From assembly GCA_001899205.1 (NCBI GenBank), contig MKVL01000013.1, forward strand, positions 19,140-83,139: a stretch of DNA of 64,000 nt. Direction: 5' to 3'. Shown here piece by piece: positions 43,110 to 51,574 of this stretch. This DNA is from Mesorhizobium sp. 65-26 (GTDB lineage: Bacteria > Pseudomonadota > Alphaproteobacteria > Rhizobiales > Rhizobiaceae). How positions within the stretch are numbered: position 1 is the stretch's first letter; the number at the start of each line of letters is the position of its first letter. Below the pieces are notes generated by a model, which had not been told where the DNA came from, ran no database searches, and saw nothing but the letters and a program-made list of their open reading frames with translations. The translations under genes and the position numbers were made by a program.

Positions 43110-44366
43110 TCAGGCGAATTTGCGTTGCGCGTCGAGCGCCAGGCCGAGTCCCACCGAGCCGAACATGTCGCCCTCGATCACGGAGGCCTGCGGCACCAGC
43201 GACAGGATCCGCCGACGCGCCAGCGGCACCGCGGTCGATCCGCCGGTCAGGAACACGGCCGTTATGTCGGACGCTTCGACGCCGGCGTCCTGGATCGTCT
43301 GCCTGACGGTCGCGGTCACGCGGTCGATGTCGGCGGTGATCGTTTCTTCAAGACCGGTGCGCGTGATCTCGGCCGCGAAGCGCGCGCCGGGCAGCGACAC
43401 TTTCACCTCGGCGGCGGGCTGCAGCGTCAGCGCGATCTTGGCCCGCTCGACCAGGCCCGCCATGGCATGGCCGTAGCGGTGCTCGACGATCTCGATGAAG
43501 CGATCGACGAGGTCGGCGCGCACGGCCTCGTAGCGGATCTGCCTGAGGTCGTTCATCGCCTTGGCGGTATAGACGAGGTTGATGCGCTGCCATGTGGCCA
43601 GGTCGATGAAATAGCTCGCCGGCAGGTTGCGCTTGCCGTCCTTGGTCGGCGTCAGGTAGCCGAGCTCCGGCATGACGTGGGCGATGCTGAGCAGCCGGTC
43701 GAAATCGGTGCCGCCGATGTGGACGCCGCGGTTGGCCAGGATGTCGTCCTTGCGAACGACCGAGCGGGCGCGTTCTGGCGACACGCGCACGACCGAGAAG
43801 TCGGACGTGCCGCCGCCCATGTCGACGATCAGCGCCAGTTCCTCCCGGCTGACGTTCTGTTCGTAGTCGAGCGCGGCCGCGATCGGCTCGAACTGGAAGG
43901 CGATGTGCTTGAAGCCCTGCGTGCGGGCTGCCTTTTCGAGCTCCGCCTGCGCCTTGGCATCGGCCTGCGCGTCGTCGTCGACGAACTGCACCGGCCGCCC
44001 GAGCACGACGCGCTCGACCGGTCCCCCCGCATCCTGCTCCAGCTGTTTCTTCAAATGGCCGATGAAGAAGCCGATGATCTCGGTGAAACCAAGCAGGCGC
44101 GCCTTGATGCGCGTCTTCTCGTTGACCAGCGAGCTGCCGAGTACGCTCTTCAGCGAACGCATCAGCCGGCCCTCGACGCTGTCGGTATAGTCGCCGATCG
44201 CACGGCGGCCGAAATAGGTATGCCCGTCCTCGAAGTTGAAGAATATGGCGCTCGGCAAGGTGGCCTGTTCGCCTTCCAGCGCGACCAGCCGTGCCTTGCC
44301 GTCGCGGATCACGCCAACGGTGGAATTGGACGTGCCGAAGTCGATGCCGCCGAATGCTTGTCGCAT
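43110..44366 (-). CDS. Hsp70-like ATPase (YegD type)
   Basis: A 418-residue actin/Hsp70-fold ATPase. Phosphate-binding motifs are GIDFGTSNSTVGVI at the N-terminus and LIVDMGGGTSDFSVVRV in the middle, with VFLTGGSTAVPLARR (adenosine motif) near the end. It stops after the nucleotide-binding domain, without the peptide-binding domain and lid of DnaK. The start at 44366 (MRQAFGGIDFG) has an AGGAGG site; a longer frame upstream does not. The cellular role of YegD is not known. It lies between the LysR gene and the TIGR02186/TauE pair. Confidence 0.9.
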   Translation of the reverse strand: MRQAFGGIDFGTSNSTVGVIRDGKARLVALEGEQATLPSAIFFNFEDGHTYFGRRAIGDYTDSVEGRLMRSLKSVLGSSLVNEKTRIKARLLGFTEIIGFFIGHLKKQLEQDAGGPVERVVLGRPVQFVDDDAQADAKAQAELEKAARTQGFKHIAFQFEPIAAALDYEQNVSREELALIVDMGGGTSDFSVVRVSPERARSVVRKDDILANRGVHIGGTDFDRLLSIAHVMPELGYLTPTKDGKRNLPASYFIDLATWQRINLVYTAKAMNDLRQIRYEAVRADLVDRFIEIVEHRYGHAMAGLVERAKIALTLQPAAEVKVSLPGARFAAEITRTGLEETITADIDRVTATVRQTIQDAGVEASDITAVFLTGGSTAVPLARRRILSLVPQASVIEGDMFGSVGLGLALDAQRKFA

Positions 44367-44554
44367 CGCAGCCTCCTGTCCTTGGTTCGTGGCGGCTTGC
44401 CGACGCCGCGAATGCGCCGTCATCCGGATGGCCGGACCGCTCTGCCGAATTGATTGTGCGTGTTTTCCCTTGGGGCGGGAGGCGGCGGTTTATCGCATGG
44501 CGGGAAAAAGGGAAACCCTTTCTTTTCCCGACTGCGCCCTTCCTTGGCGAGCCG

Positions 44555-45346
44555 TCAATCCTTGCGGAACACCAGCCTTCCGAGCCAGCCCGTCACCATC
44601 GCCAGGCAGATGGCGAAGACGCCGTAGAGGAAGGAGTAGTTGTGCGCGGCCCGGAAGATCGACTGCTCGAAGCCGGATTTGCGGATCTCGAGCTGGGCCG
44701 AGCTTTCCTTGATGAACAGGCCGCTCCTGAACAGGAAGGCGCGCGCCTTGTGCGTGCCGACGGGCACGTTGGGCGCCAGTCTCACCGTCGCGCGGAACAG
44801 GTTTTGCGAAAGGAACTGCACGCCGCCGACATTTTCGCTGTAAAGCCCGGTGGCCTTCTTGCGTTCCCGCAGGGCCGCGGTGAACTCCTGGATGGTCGTC
44901 GGGTCGCCACCGGTATCCGTCGGCTGCATGTAGAGGTTCGAGGCGCCGAGCGAGAGCTGCTTGTAGCTGGTCGGCTCGGTGATGTCCTGCATGGGCCGTG
45001 TCGTCGCCACCGAATAGGAGACCGGCACATTGTCGAAGCTTTCGGACTCCAGGTTGATCCACACGCCGAGCACGCGGTCCTTCCGGCGCACGACCACCGG
45101 CCGGCCCGGGCCTTCCAACACGACGATGACGTCGTAGCGGCCCTGCCTGGCGATCAGCGGGTCGGGATTCTCAAGCGATCCGAAAATGGTCAGGTCCGCG
45201 CCGGAGAAGCCGGCGGTGATCGATACGTTGTCGGTGGAAAGGCCGATCTGGATGCCTTCGGTCGGCGCATTCTGCGCTGCCGCCGGAAAGACCGCCGCCA
45301 GCAGGGAAAACAGGACAGAGGCGGCCAGACGTCTCGCTCCTGCCAT
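44555..45346 (-). CDS. TIGR02186-family membrane-anchored protein
   Basis: A 263-residue protein with a signal peptide (RRLAASVLFSLLAAVFPAAAQ), a periplasmic beta-rich domain (IGLSTDNVSITAGFSGADLTIFGSLENPDPL; YDVIVVLEGPGRPVVVRRKDRVLGVWIN) and a single C-terminal transmembrane helix (YSFLYGVFAICLAMVTGWLGRLVF). It matches the alphaproteobacterial family TIGR02186, which is almost always next to a TauE/SafE permease, as here (4-bp gap). Its function is not established; it is presumably a periplasmic partner of the exporter. Confidence 0.88.
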   Translation of the reverse strand: MAGARRLAASVLFSLLAAVFPAAAQNAPTEGIQIGLSTDNVSITAGFSGADLTIFGSLENPDPLIARQGRYDVIVVLEGPGRPVVVRRKDRVLGVWINLESESFDNVPVSYSVATTRPMQDITEPTSYKQLSLGASNLYMQPTDTGGDPTTIQEFTAALRERKKATGLYSENVGGVQFLSQNLFRATVRLAPNVPVGTHKARAFLFRSGLFIKESSAQLEIRKSGFEQSIFRAAHNYSFLYGVFAICLAMVTGWLGRLVFRKD

Positions 45347-45350
45347 CAGT

Positions 45351-46268
45351 TCATTCCGCGCCGGTCAGCGAGTAGAGATTGGGCGGCGTGACGAAGAGGT
45401 CGAAGGCCAGACGCACCGCCACGGCCAGCACCAGCATGGCCAGCAGTGCCCGCAACTGCTCGCCGCGCAGCCGCTGGCCCGCCTTGGCGCCATATTGCGC
45501 GCCAGCGACGCCGCCGGCCATCAGCAGGAAGGCCAGCATCACGTCGACCGTCTGGTTGGTGGTGGCATGAACCAGCGTCGTGTATGCCGAGGTGAAGATG
45601 ATCTGGAACAGCGAGGTGCCGATGACGACGTTGGTCGGAACCTTGAGAAGGTAGATCAGCGCCGGCACCATGATGAAGCCGCCGCCGACGCCCATGATGG
45701 AGGACAGGAAGCCGATGCCGGCGCCCAGGCCGAGCACGGGGATGACGCTGACGAAGAGCTTGGAGGCCCTGAAGCGCATCTTGAGCGGCAGCCGGTGGAT
45801 CCAGTTGTGCTGGCCGGATTTCTTCAGGGTCGGCGCGGCGCCGCTGCGCGTGGCGCGCAGTGCATTGACGCTCTCCACCAGCATCAGCCCACCGACGGTG
45901 CCGAGCAGGACCACGTAGAGCAGCGAGATGAAGAGGTCGAGCTGGCCGATGCGGCGCAGCAGGCCGAAGACGTAGATGCCGCCGGTCGACCCGACCACGC
46001 CTCCCGCCAGCAATACCCCGCCGAGCTTGAAATCGAGCGTGCCCCGCTTCATGTGCGACAGAGCGCCCGAGAAGGAGGAGGCGATGACCTGGTTGGCGCC
46101 GGTGGCGACCGCGATCGCCGGCGGGATGTTGTAGAAGATCAGCAGCGGTGTGATGAGGAAGCCGCCGCCGACCCCGAACATGCCCGACAGGAAGCCGACC
46201 GCCGCGCCCATGGCGAGCAGCACGAAGACGTTGACGGAAATTTCCGCGATCGGGAGATAGATGCCCAC
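45351..46268 (-). CDS. TauE/SafE-family anion permease
   Basis: A 305-residue inner-membrane protein with two homologous halves, each with the family motif GVGGGF followed by a hydrophobic stretch (GVGGGFLITPLLIFYNIPPAIAVATG and GVGGGFIMVPALIYLLKVPTNVVIG). About eight membrane segments are visible. Family knowledge: TauE/SafE proteins export sulfite or sulfoacetate, or take up related anions. Close to soeABC it could remove excess sulfite. The start is a GTG at 46268 (GIYLPIAEI). Translationally close to the TIGR02186 gene. Confidence 0.9.
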   Translation of the reverse strand: MGIYLPIAEISVNVFVLLAMGAAVGFLSGMFGVGGGFLITPLLIFYNIPPAIAVATGANQVIASSFSGALSHMKRGTLDFKLGGVLLAGGVVGSTGGIYVFGLLRRIGQLDLFISLLYVVLLGTVGGLMLVESVNALRATRSGAAPTLKKSGQHNWIHRLPLKMRFRASKLFVSVIPVLGLGAGIGFLSSIMGVGGGFIMVPALIYLLKVPTNVVIGTSLFQIIFTSAYTTLVHATTNQTVDVMLAFLLMAGGVAGAQYGAKAGQRLRGEQLRALLAMLVLAVAVRLAFDLFVTPPNLYSLTGAE

Positions 46269-46459
46269 CCGTCAGTCTCGACCCGTTTGCCTCCCGGTGA
46301 ATGCGGCCGTTGCGGGCATTCGACGCCGGAAAGCGGAATTGTTCTTGCGCTGACGGAGCGGCGAAGTCAAACCTCGCCGCCCCGCCGAAACAAAAAACAT
46401 CTCAATCAGTTAACAGGCAAATGTATGGCAGCGACGTTGCGTAAGCGACGCTTCCGCCG

Positions 46460-49400
46460 TTATTTGCGCGCCAGCAGTGCCCGCACCAGCGGTTCGTCGA
46501 CGGAACCCGTCGCCTTCATGTTGTTGTCGGTCTGGAAGGCCATGATCGCGTTCTTGGTCTTCTGGCCCATGACACCATCGGCGCCGCCGGCATCGTAGCC
46601 GTTCTTGTTGAGGATGAACTGGATGTTCTGGACGGCCTTTTTCATGTCGATGCCGGCCGTGCTCTGCTGCGTGTCGATCTGCCAGGCCGCCGGGATGTCG
46701 GCCGAGTTGGCCGCCGTGTCGAGCGGCTTGGCCTTCCACAGTTCGGTCGCGGCACGGGCCCGCTCGAGCTGGTCGGGGCGAAGGGCGTTGGCGATCTCGT
46801 CGCGCTTGGTGGCGGCATCCTTGTCGCCGGTCTTGGCGACCAGCGCGAACCATTTGTAGGATTCCTCCAGGTTCTGCTTCATCCCCACGCCCTTGGCGGA
46901 CAGGATGCCGAGATTGAACTGGCTGTCCTTGACGCCGAGATCGGCTGCCGCCTGGAACCAGTGCGCGGCCGACTCATTGTCGGTCACCCCATCCGCCGCC
47001 ATCGCGAACAGCACCGCCAGATTGTGCATGGCGCTGGCGTTGCCCTGCTCTGCGGCGAGCTGGTAGTAGGTCTTGGCCTTCTTGATGTCGCGGTCGACGC
47101 CAATACCCTTCTCGTAGAGATTGCCGACGCGGTATTGTGCCGGAGCGAAGCCCAGCGCGGCCGACTTCTCGTACCACTTGGCGGCCCACGCCGCGTCTTC
47201 CTTCACGCCGCGCCCGTCCGCATAACGCGAGCCGATCTCGAAGAGTGCCTTGGCGTCGCCGCCGGCGGCCGCGTCGTGCAGGGCGACCGGGCCGATTTCG
47301 GCCGGAACGTCGAGCGCGCCGGATGTTTCCTTTGCGGCCGCATTCGTCGGCGCAACCGCGCCGGTGATCTCGGGCGCTGTCCCGGTCGGAAGAGCCTTGG
47401 CATCCGCGTCAGGGGCCGTTGCCTGGAAGGGAAGGGCGGAAGTCGTGAGCGGGGAATGGGCCATCAGCGGCGAGGGCGTCGCCGGCGTCTGGACGGCGGC
47501 CGCAGGCATGGCGACCGATGCCGCCTGCGGCTGGGCCACGGGCTCCATCTCGCCATCCATCGGCGCCTGCGGGGCCGCGGCCGCCTGCTGGGGAGCGTCG
47601 CTGCCCGATGTCGGACCGGACTGCTCCGCCTGCCTGACGGGATGTGCCGGTTCGCTCTGCTCGGCGGCGGCCTGCGTCACCGTCTTCGGCGGCGTCGCGG
47701 CGTTGCTCGGGGCCGTCTCCACCGGCTGGGCGATGGCGGCGGGCGCGCTGTCGTTGCTGGCGACCTCGGCCGGATCGGAGAAGAAGGCCTTGCCGAGTTG
47801 GAGGCCGGCCAGCGCCATCATGATCGCTGCGGCAGCCATCAGGATCGGCTTGCGCCGAGCCTTCAGGAGATCGCCGATCCGCAGGGCCTTCACCGGGCCG
47901 CTCATCGTCGACTGGCGCTTGAGGGCGTCAGCCTCGGCGGCGGCGGCCTGCGCCGCGCGCCTGGCTGCGGCGATGAAGTCCGACTTCGCCGCATCGGTCT
48001 CGTTCGATTTGGCCGGCTGGCTGCGCTCGTCGCGAACGCGCTTCATGATCGCGTTGAGGTCCGGCGCGCCGGACCCCGGCTCCAGCGGACGGTTGGCGAG
48101 CTTGGGATCGAGCGGCTCGTCGAGGTCGACGCTCGGGACATCGGCGCTCGGCGCCGATCCGGCAAGCGGCGGCATCTCCGGTTCCTTCTTGCCCTTGAAG
48201 GCGCGCGCCAGTCCGCCGAGCATGGATTTGCGCTTGCCGGCCTGCTCGCCACCCTTTGCGTTGGCTGCATCCGAACCGAGGGCCGCCAGAGCGGCCGCGG
48301 CCGCGGCCTCGGCCGGCGTGCGGGTGACCGGTTCGCCATGCGTAACCGGTTCGCCGCGCGTAACCGGTTCGCTATGCGAAATCTGTTCACCGCGAGAGCT
48401 TTCCTCGCTGCCGGCGAGCGGCAGAGGCTGGTCGATGTCCATGGACGGCGCGTCCCGGAGCGTCGCGCGTGGGGCATGCCCGGCGAAGGTCTGCGTCCGC
48501 GCCTCCATGAACTCGCTCACGGCGCTGGTCGGCTCGTCAGTCTCCAGCGAGCCGAGCCTGTCGACGATCTTGAGCAGCGTGTCGTGAATGGCTTCGAAGG
48601 TGCGCGAATTGCGCTCGTCCGACCGGCGGGTCAGCGCCTCGAGCGTCTTCAGGTCCTGTGCGAGGCCTGCGACCGCCGGCGTTTCGTTGGAGCTTCCCAT
48701 CGAGCGCACGGCGCTCTCGGCCGCCTCGCGCGCCGCGCTCAGGATGGAATCCCGGGTGCCGGCGAGCGACTTCTCGATCTGGTTGAGGCGCGGGCTGATA
48801 TCCTCGAACTCCGGCAGGGGCATGCTGGGCTTCGAAAGATGCGCGGACAGGCTGGCGACCTGCGATTCCAGGCTGCGGATAAGCGTCGGATCGATGCCGG
48901 CGACCTGCGCGGCGGAAAGGTCGAGCCGGTTCGAGATGTCCTGCAGCCGGTCTTCCAGGCCACGGATGGCGGCTTCGCCGGCAGGGTCGGGCACGCGGGT
49001 CTCGATGCGCTTGGCCAGCGCCGTGAAGCGGGCGTCGATGGCCTCCATGATGCCGGCATTGTCGTCCTGGCGGATGCGCTGGTCGAGCCGTTCGGTAACT
49101 TCGTCCAGACGGCGCTCGAGGTCGCGAAACAGCATGTTGCCCTGCTCGATCGCATCGCCCTGGCGCCGCTCCAGCATGTTCGAGAGCACCTCGAAGCGCT
49201 GTTCCAGGCCCTGGAAGATGTAGTCGGGATCCGGCATGGCGGGCGCATGGTCGATCTTGTCGGCGATCTGCGCGATCTGGTGGGCGAGCCGCTCCATGGC
49301 CTGTTCGGGCAGGTTGGCGCGGCCGGCGAGTTCGTCGACCCGGCTGGAAAGCAGGCTCAGCCGGTCGATCACCTCGTTGCCAGGTCGATCCTGGGCGACC

Positions 49401-50425
49401 TCCTCGATCTGCAAGGCGAGGGAATCGATGCGCTTCTCGATGCGTTCGAAGACCTCATGGTCGAGCGCGTTGGCCTGCGCGGCGACCGTCGAGGCGACGA
49501 TGGCGCGCGAGATCTCGTCCAGCCTTTCGTCGATCATGCCCAGCGTCTGGCTGCCGCGCGTGTCCTGCTGGTTGGCGAAATGGTCGACAGCGGTGGCCAG
49601 CGTGCGCACCTTGTCCTCGAGCGAACGCAGCGACAGCGACTCCGGCAGGTTGTTGACGGCATTGCTGATCTGCTCGAGCCGGCCCGTCAGCGCGGCAAGG
49701 CCCGGATCCTCCGAACGCTTGCGCTGGTCGGCGTCGACGCGGTCCTCGAAGGCGCTCCAGCGGCGGTCGAAATCGTCCCAGCGGCGGTCGACCGCGCGCA
49801 CGCTCTCCTCGCGCGCCAGCGTGTCGAGCGCGCCCTTCACCTGCTCCAGCTCCAGCCGCAGCATGTTGACGCTTCTGTCGTCGCTCTTCTCGGCCAGCGT
49901 CTGGATGGCTCCGGACAGCCGTTCGAACTCGACGCCCAGTTCGGCGCTGCCCTTGCCCGGCTGGCCGCTGGAAGAACCGCCCGCCTGGAAGGCGCTGTCG
50001 ATGTCGCGCCGCAGCGCGTCGAACTCACGCTGCAGGCCGGCCGTCATCTGGTGGCGCAGTTCCTCGCGAAGGCCGCGCAGCTCGCCGGCGATCTTGCCGA
50101 CGGCGGCGACGCCGTCTTCCTGGCCGCGCACACGGTCGATGTCGCGGGCGATCGCCTGGTAGTTCTGGTCGAAGGCGGGCGGCGTCGGTGCCGGCGTCTT
50201 CGGCCGCTGCGCCGCGTGCGGATCTTCATACCAGCGCTGCTGGCCAAGGGCGGTCGCGCCGGTCTGGCGCGGATCGGCCGCATGGCGGCGCATCACGTCT
50301 TCCTGCGTCCGCTCCAGGCGCTGTTCCAGCGTCTCCAGCGAGCGGGTGAGATCGTCGAGCGTGGTATGCGGCCTGCGCTGCCTGCCGGCATTGAGTGTAT
50401 CGAGATAGGACCGCTTGCTGTTCAT
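46460..50425 (-). CDS. podJ: PodJ-like polar organelle protein (coiled coil, membrane segment, Sel1 repeats, PG-binding)
   Basis: A 1321-residue protein. Residues about 1-660 are predicted coiled coil (many heptads such as LEQRLERTQEDVMRR and ALDTLAREESVRAVDRR). A low-complexity segment near 680-720 has repeated EPVTRG units and poly-Ala. One transmembrane helix lies at about 857-880 (ILMAAAAIMMALAGLQLGKAFF); the part after it is periplasmic, Pro/Ala-rich, then Sel1-type repeats (about 1050-1215) and a C-terminal peptidoglycan-binding domain (IQFILNKNGYDAGGADGVMG). This order matches PodJ of Caulobacter, Sinorhizobium and Agrobacterium, which marks a cell pole and helps place pili and divisional proteins. 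Functional linkage to the Tad pilus cluster is plausible. Confidence 0.88.
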   Translation of the reverse strand: MNSKRSYLDTLNAGRQRRPHTTLDDLTRSLETLEQRLERTQEDVMRRHAADPRQTGATALGQQRWYEDPHAAQRPKTPAPTPPAFDQNYQAIARDIDRVRGQEDGVAAVGKIAGELRGLREELRHQMTAGLQREFDALRRDIDSAFQAGGSSSGQPGKGSAELGVEFERLSGAIQTLAEKSDDRSVNMLRLELEQVKGALDTLAREESVRAVDRRWDDFDRRWSAFEDRVDADQRKRSEDPGLAALTGRLEQISNAVNNLPESLSLRSLEDKVRTLATAVDHFANQQDTRGSQTLGMIDERLDEISRAIVASTVAAQANALDHEVFERIEKRIDSLALQIEEVAQDRPGNEVIDRLSLLSSRVDELAGRANLPEQAMERLAHQIAQIADKIDHAPAMPDPDYIFQGLEQRFEVLSNMLERRQGDAIEQGNMLFRDLERRLDEVTERLDQRIRQDDNAGIMEAIDARFTALAKRIETRVPDPAGEAAIRGLEDRLQDISNRLDLSAAQVAGIDPTLIRSLESQVASLSAHLSKPSMPLPEFEDISPRLNQIEKSLAGTRDSILSAAREAAESAVRSMGSSNETPAVAGLAQDLKTLEALTRRSDERNSRTFEAIHDTLLKIVDRLGSLETDEPTSAVSEFMEARTQTFAGHAPRATLRDAPSMDIDQPLPLAGSEESSRGEQISHSEPVTRGEPVTHGEPVTRTPAEAAAAAALAALGSDAANAKGGEQAGKRKSMLGGLARAFKGKKEPEMPPLAGSAPSADVPSVDLDEPLDPKLANRPLEPGSGAPDLNAIMKRVRDERSQPAKSNETDAAKSDFIAAARRAAQAAAAEADALKRQSTMSGPVKALRIGDLLKARRKPILMAAAAIMMALAGLQLGKAFFSDPAEVASNDSAPAAIAQPVETAPSNAATPPKTVTQAAAEQSEPAHPVRQAEQSGPTSGSDAPQQAAAAPQAPMDGEMEPVAQPQAASVAMPAAAVQTPATPSPLMAHSPLTTSALPFQATAPDADAKALPTGTAPEITGAVAPTNAAAKETSGALDVPAEIGPVALHDAAAGGDAKALFEIGSRYADGRGVKEDAAWAAKWYEKSAALGFAPAQYRVGNLYEKGIGVDRDIKKAKTYYQLAAEQGNASAMHNLAVLFAMAADGVTDNESAAHWFQAAADLGVKDSQFNLGILSAKGVGMKQNLEESYKWFALVAKTGDKDAATKRDEIANALRPDQLERARAATELWKAKPLDTAANSADIPAAWQIDTQQSTAGIDMKKAVQNIQFILNKNGYDAGGADGVMGQKTKNAIMAFQTDNNMKATGSVDEPLVRALLARK
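48324..48395. repeat. 18-bp tandem repeat inside podJ
   Basis: Four consecutive 18-bp units: 48324-48341, 48342-48359, 48360-48377 are very similar (core TAACCGGTTCGC), and 48378-48395 is a decayed copy. The repeat is in frame and encodes the hexapeptide series GEPVTR, GEPVTH, SEPVTR on the minus strand. Being an exact multiple of three, copy number can change without frameshift. Confidence 0.9.
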
Positions 50426-50882
50426 CGGTGCGCCCGTTTTCAAGAATGACCTGGCTTGCGGCCAGTTCCCCCAAAAGTCCTGCCGGTAACGAAGGCGGCC
50501 GGGCGTTCGCCATGGCGGAAGGGACGCTTCCCGGGCATTCAGCCCGCGCTCCGAACAACCGTGAAAACTTCGATACAGGATCACCACGGGTAGCCGACAT
50601 GCGCACATTTCTCCCAACGTGGTAAACAACGCGTTAACCAAGCTTAAGAAGTTGCAACATCCTGGATATCGCGCTGCGGTCGCGACACCGGGCCGCGCCC
50701 CCACAACGCCCTTGCGTCATGAGGCGGCTATCGATATAGAATTGACGTAAACGTAAGAGCTGCGCAGGGCGTACTCTTGTGATTTGTTTGTCGAAACCAT
50801 GAGTGGAAGCACGCCCCCGCTTTCACTCCCGGCGACGCAGGGCTCGGACCGCGACGCCATCAGACGGGGAAAGCCAGTGACC
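50426..50882. promoter_or_regulatory. Divergent regulatory region, podJ / merR
   Basis: A 457-bp gene-poor region. TTGACGTAAACGTAAG at 50742-50757 resembles the palindrome in front of the acyl-CoA dehydrogenase gene and is probably the MerR operator. TTAA at 50634-50637 and 50644-50647, six bases apart, is one base short of the CtrA consensus TTAA-N7-TTAA, so cell-cycle control of podJ is possible but unproven. Confidence 0.5.
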
Positions 50883-51344
50883 ATGACGCTTATTTCGGCC
50901 GGCGAAAGCGCGGCCAATACCAACGATGCATCCATTGACGCCGGTGAGGACTTCACCCGCATCGGCGAAATGGCCAAGAAATACGGAGTGACGCTGCGCA
51001 CGCTGCGTTTCTACGAGGACAAGGGTCTCCTCAACCCGCAGCGCGACGGCGCGACCCGCCTCTATTCGCGCCGCGACAAGGCGCGCCTCAAGCTGATCCT
51101 GCTCGGCCGCAAGGTCGGGTTCTCGCTGCGCGACGTCAAGCAGATGATGGACCTCTACGATCCGACCGGTTCCAACACCAAGCAGCTCCGGCTTACGCTC
51201 GACAAGTCGGAGAAGCAGCTTGCCCGCCTGCAGAAGCAGCGCGCGCTGATCGACGACGCCATCGAGGAACTGAGCGCGTCGATGGCGACCGTTCGCAAGT
51301 TGCTTCTGGAGCGGACCGTGCCGCCGGCCAGCGCGGCAAGCTGA
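50883..51344 (+). CDS. MerR-family regulator of fatty-acid/branched-chain degradation genes
   Basis: 153 residues from the ATG at 50883 (MTLISAGESAANTND); ATG at 50799 in the same frame would add 28 residues of no recognisable domain. The N-terminal winged helix is TRIGEMAKKYGVTLRTLRFYEDKGLLNPQRDGATRLYSRRD, followed by a long dimerisation coil (LRLTLDKSEKQLARLQKQRALIDDAIEEL). No cysteine cluster for metals is present, so it resembles LiuR-type regulators. It precedes the beta-oxidation genes on the same strand, with a terminator between, and related palindromes lie before both. Confidence 0.88.
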   Translation: MTLISAGESAANTNDASIDAGEDFTRIGEMAKKYGVTLRTLRFYEDKGLLNPQRDGATRLYSRRDKARLKLILLGRKVGFSLRDVKQMMDLYDPTGSNTKQLRLTLDKSEKQLARLQKQRALIDDAIEELSASMATVRKLLLERTVPPASAAS

Positions 51345-51367
51345 CACAATATCCTATCGCCTGAAGG

Positions 51368-51402
51368 AAAGCCGCGTGGCCCTGGCCGCGCGGCTTTTTC
51401 TT
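51368..51402 (+). terminator. Terminator after the MerR gene
   Basis: Stem AAAGCCGCG (51368-51376) / CGCGGCTTT (51389-51397), 9 bp, with a 12-base loop, then TTCTTT. It separates merR from the acyl-CoA dehydrogenase operon. Confidence 0.85.
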
Positions 51403-51461
51403 TGCAATCGCATGGGCAGGCACGCGCCGGCCATCGACGAAAAAATGTCGCATCAAAAAAA

Positions 51462-51483
51462 TTGACGTTTACGCAAACGTCAA
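51462..51483. promoter_or_regulatory. Palindromic operator before the acyl-CoA dehydrogenase operon
   Basis: Arms TTGACGTTTAC and GCAAACGTCAA form a 22-bp imperfect palindrome (one mismatch between arms). It shares the core ACGTTTACG with the site upstream of merR (50742-50757, reverse complement). The layout suggests the MerR protein binds both. It lies about 90 bp before the dehydrogenase start, where it could overlap the promoter. Confidence 0.65.
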
Positions 51484-51574
51484 TATTTGTTATCTCCGAC
51501 TCGACAATTGGCCCGCCGCCATCCCCGGCCAGTTCCGGGAGGCCGTTTCGTGGCCGCAGGGTGGAGAACAGAAC

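Noticed and set aside
46961-50449. Plus-strand open frame of about 1160 codons over podJ
   Set aside because: Shadow of the PodJ-like gene, which has the coiled coil, membrane segment, Sel1 and peptidoglycan-binding domains. The plus-strand product is Arg/Gly/Ala-rich with no domain.
50634-50647. CtrA binding site upstream of podJ
   Set aside because: The two TTAA halves are six bases apart, not seven, and there is no second site.
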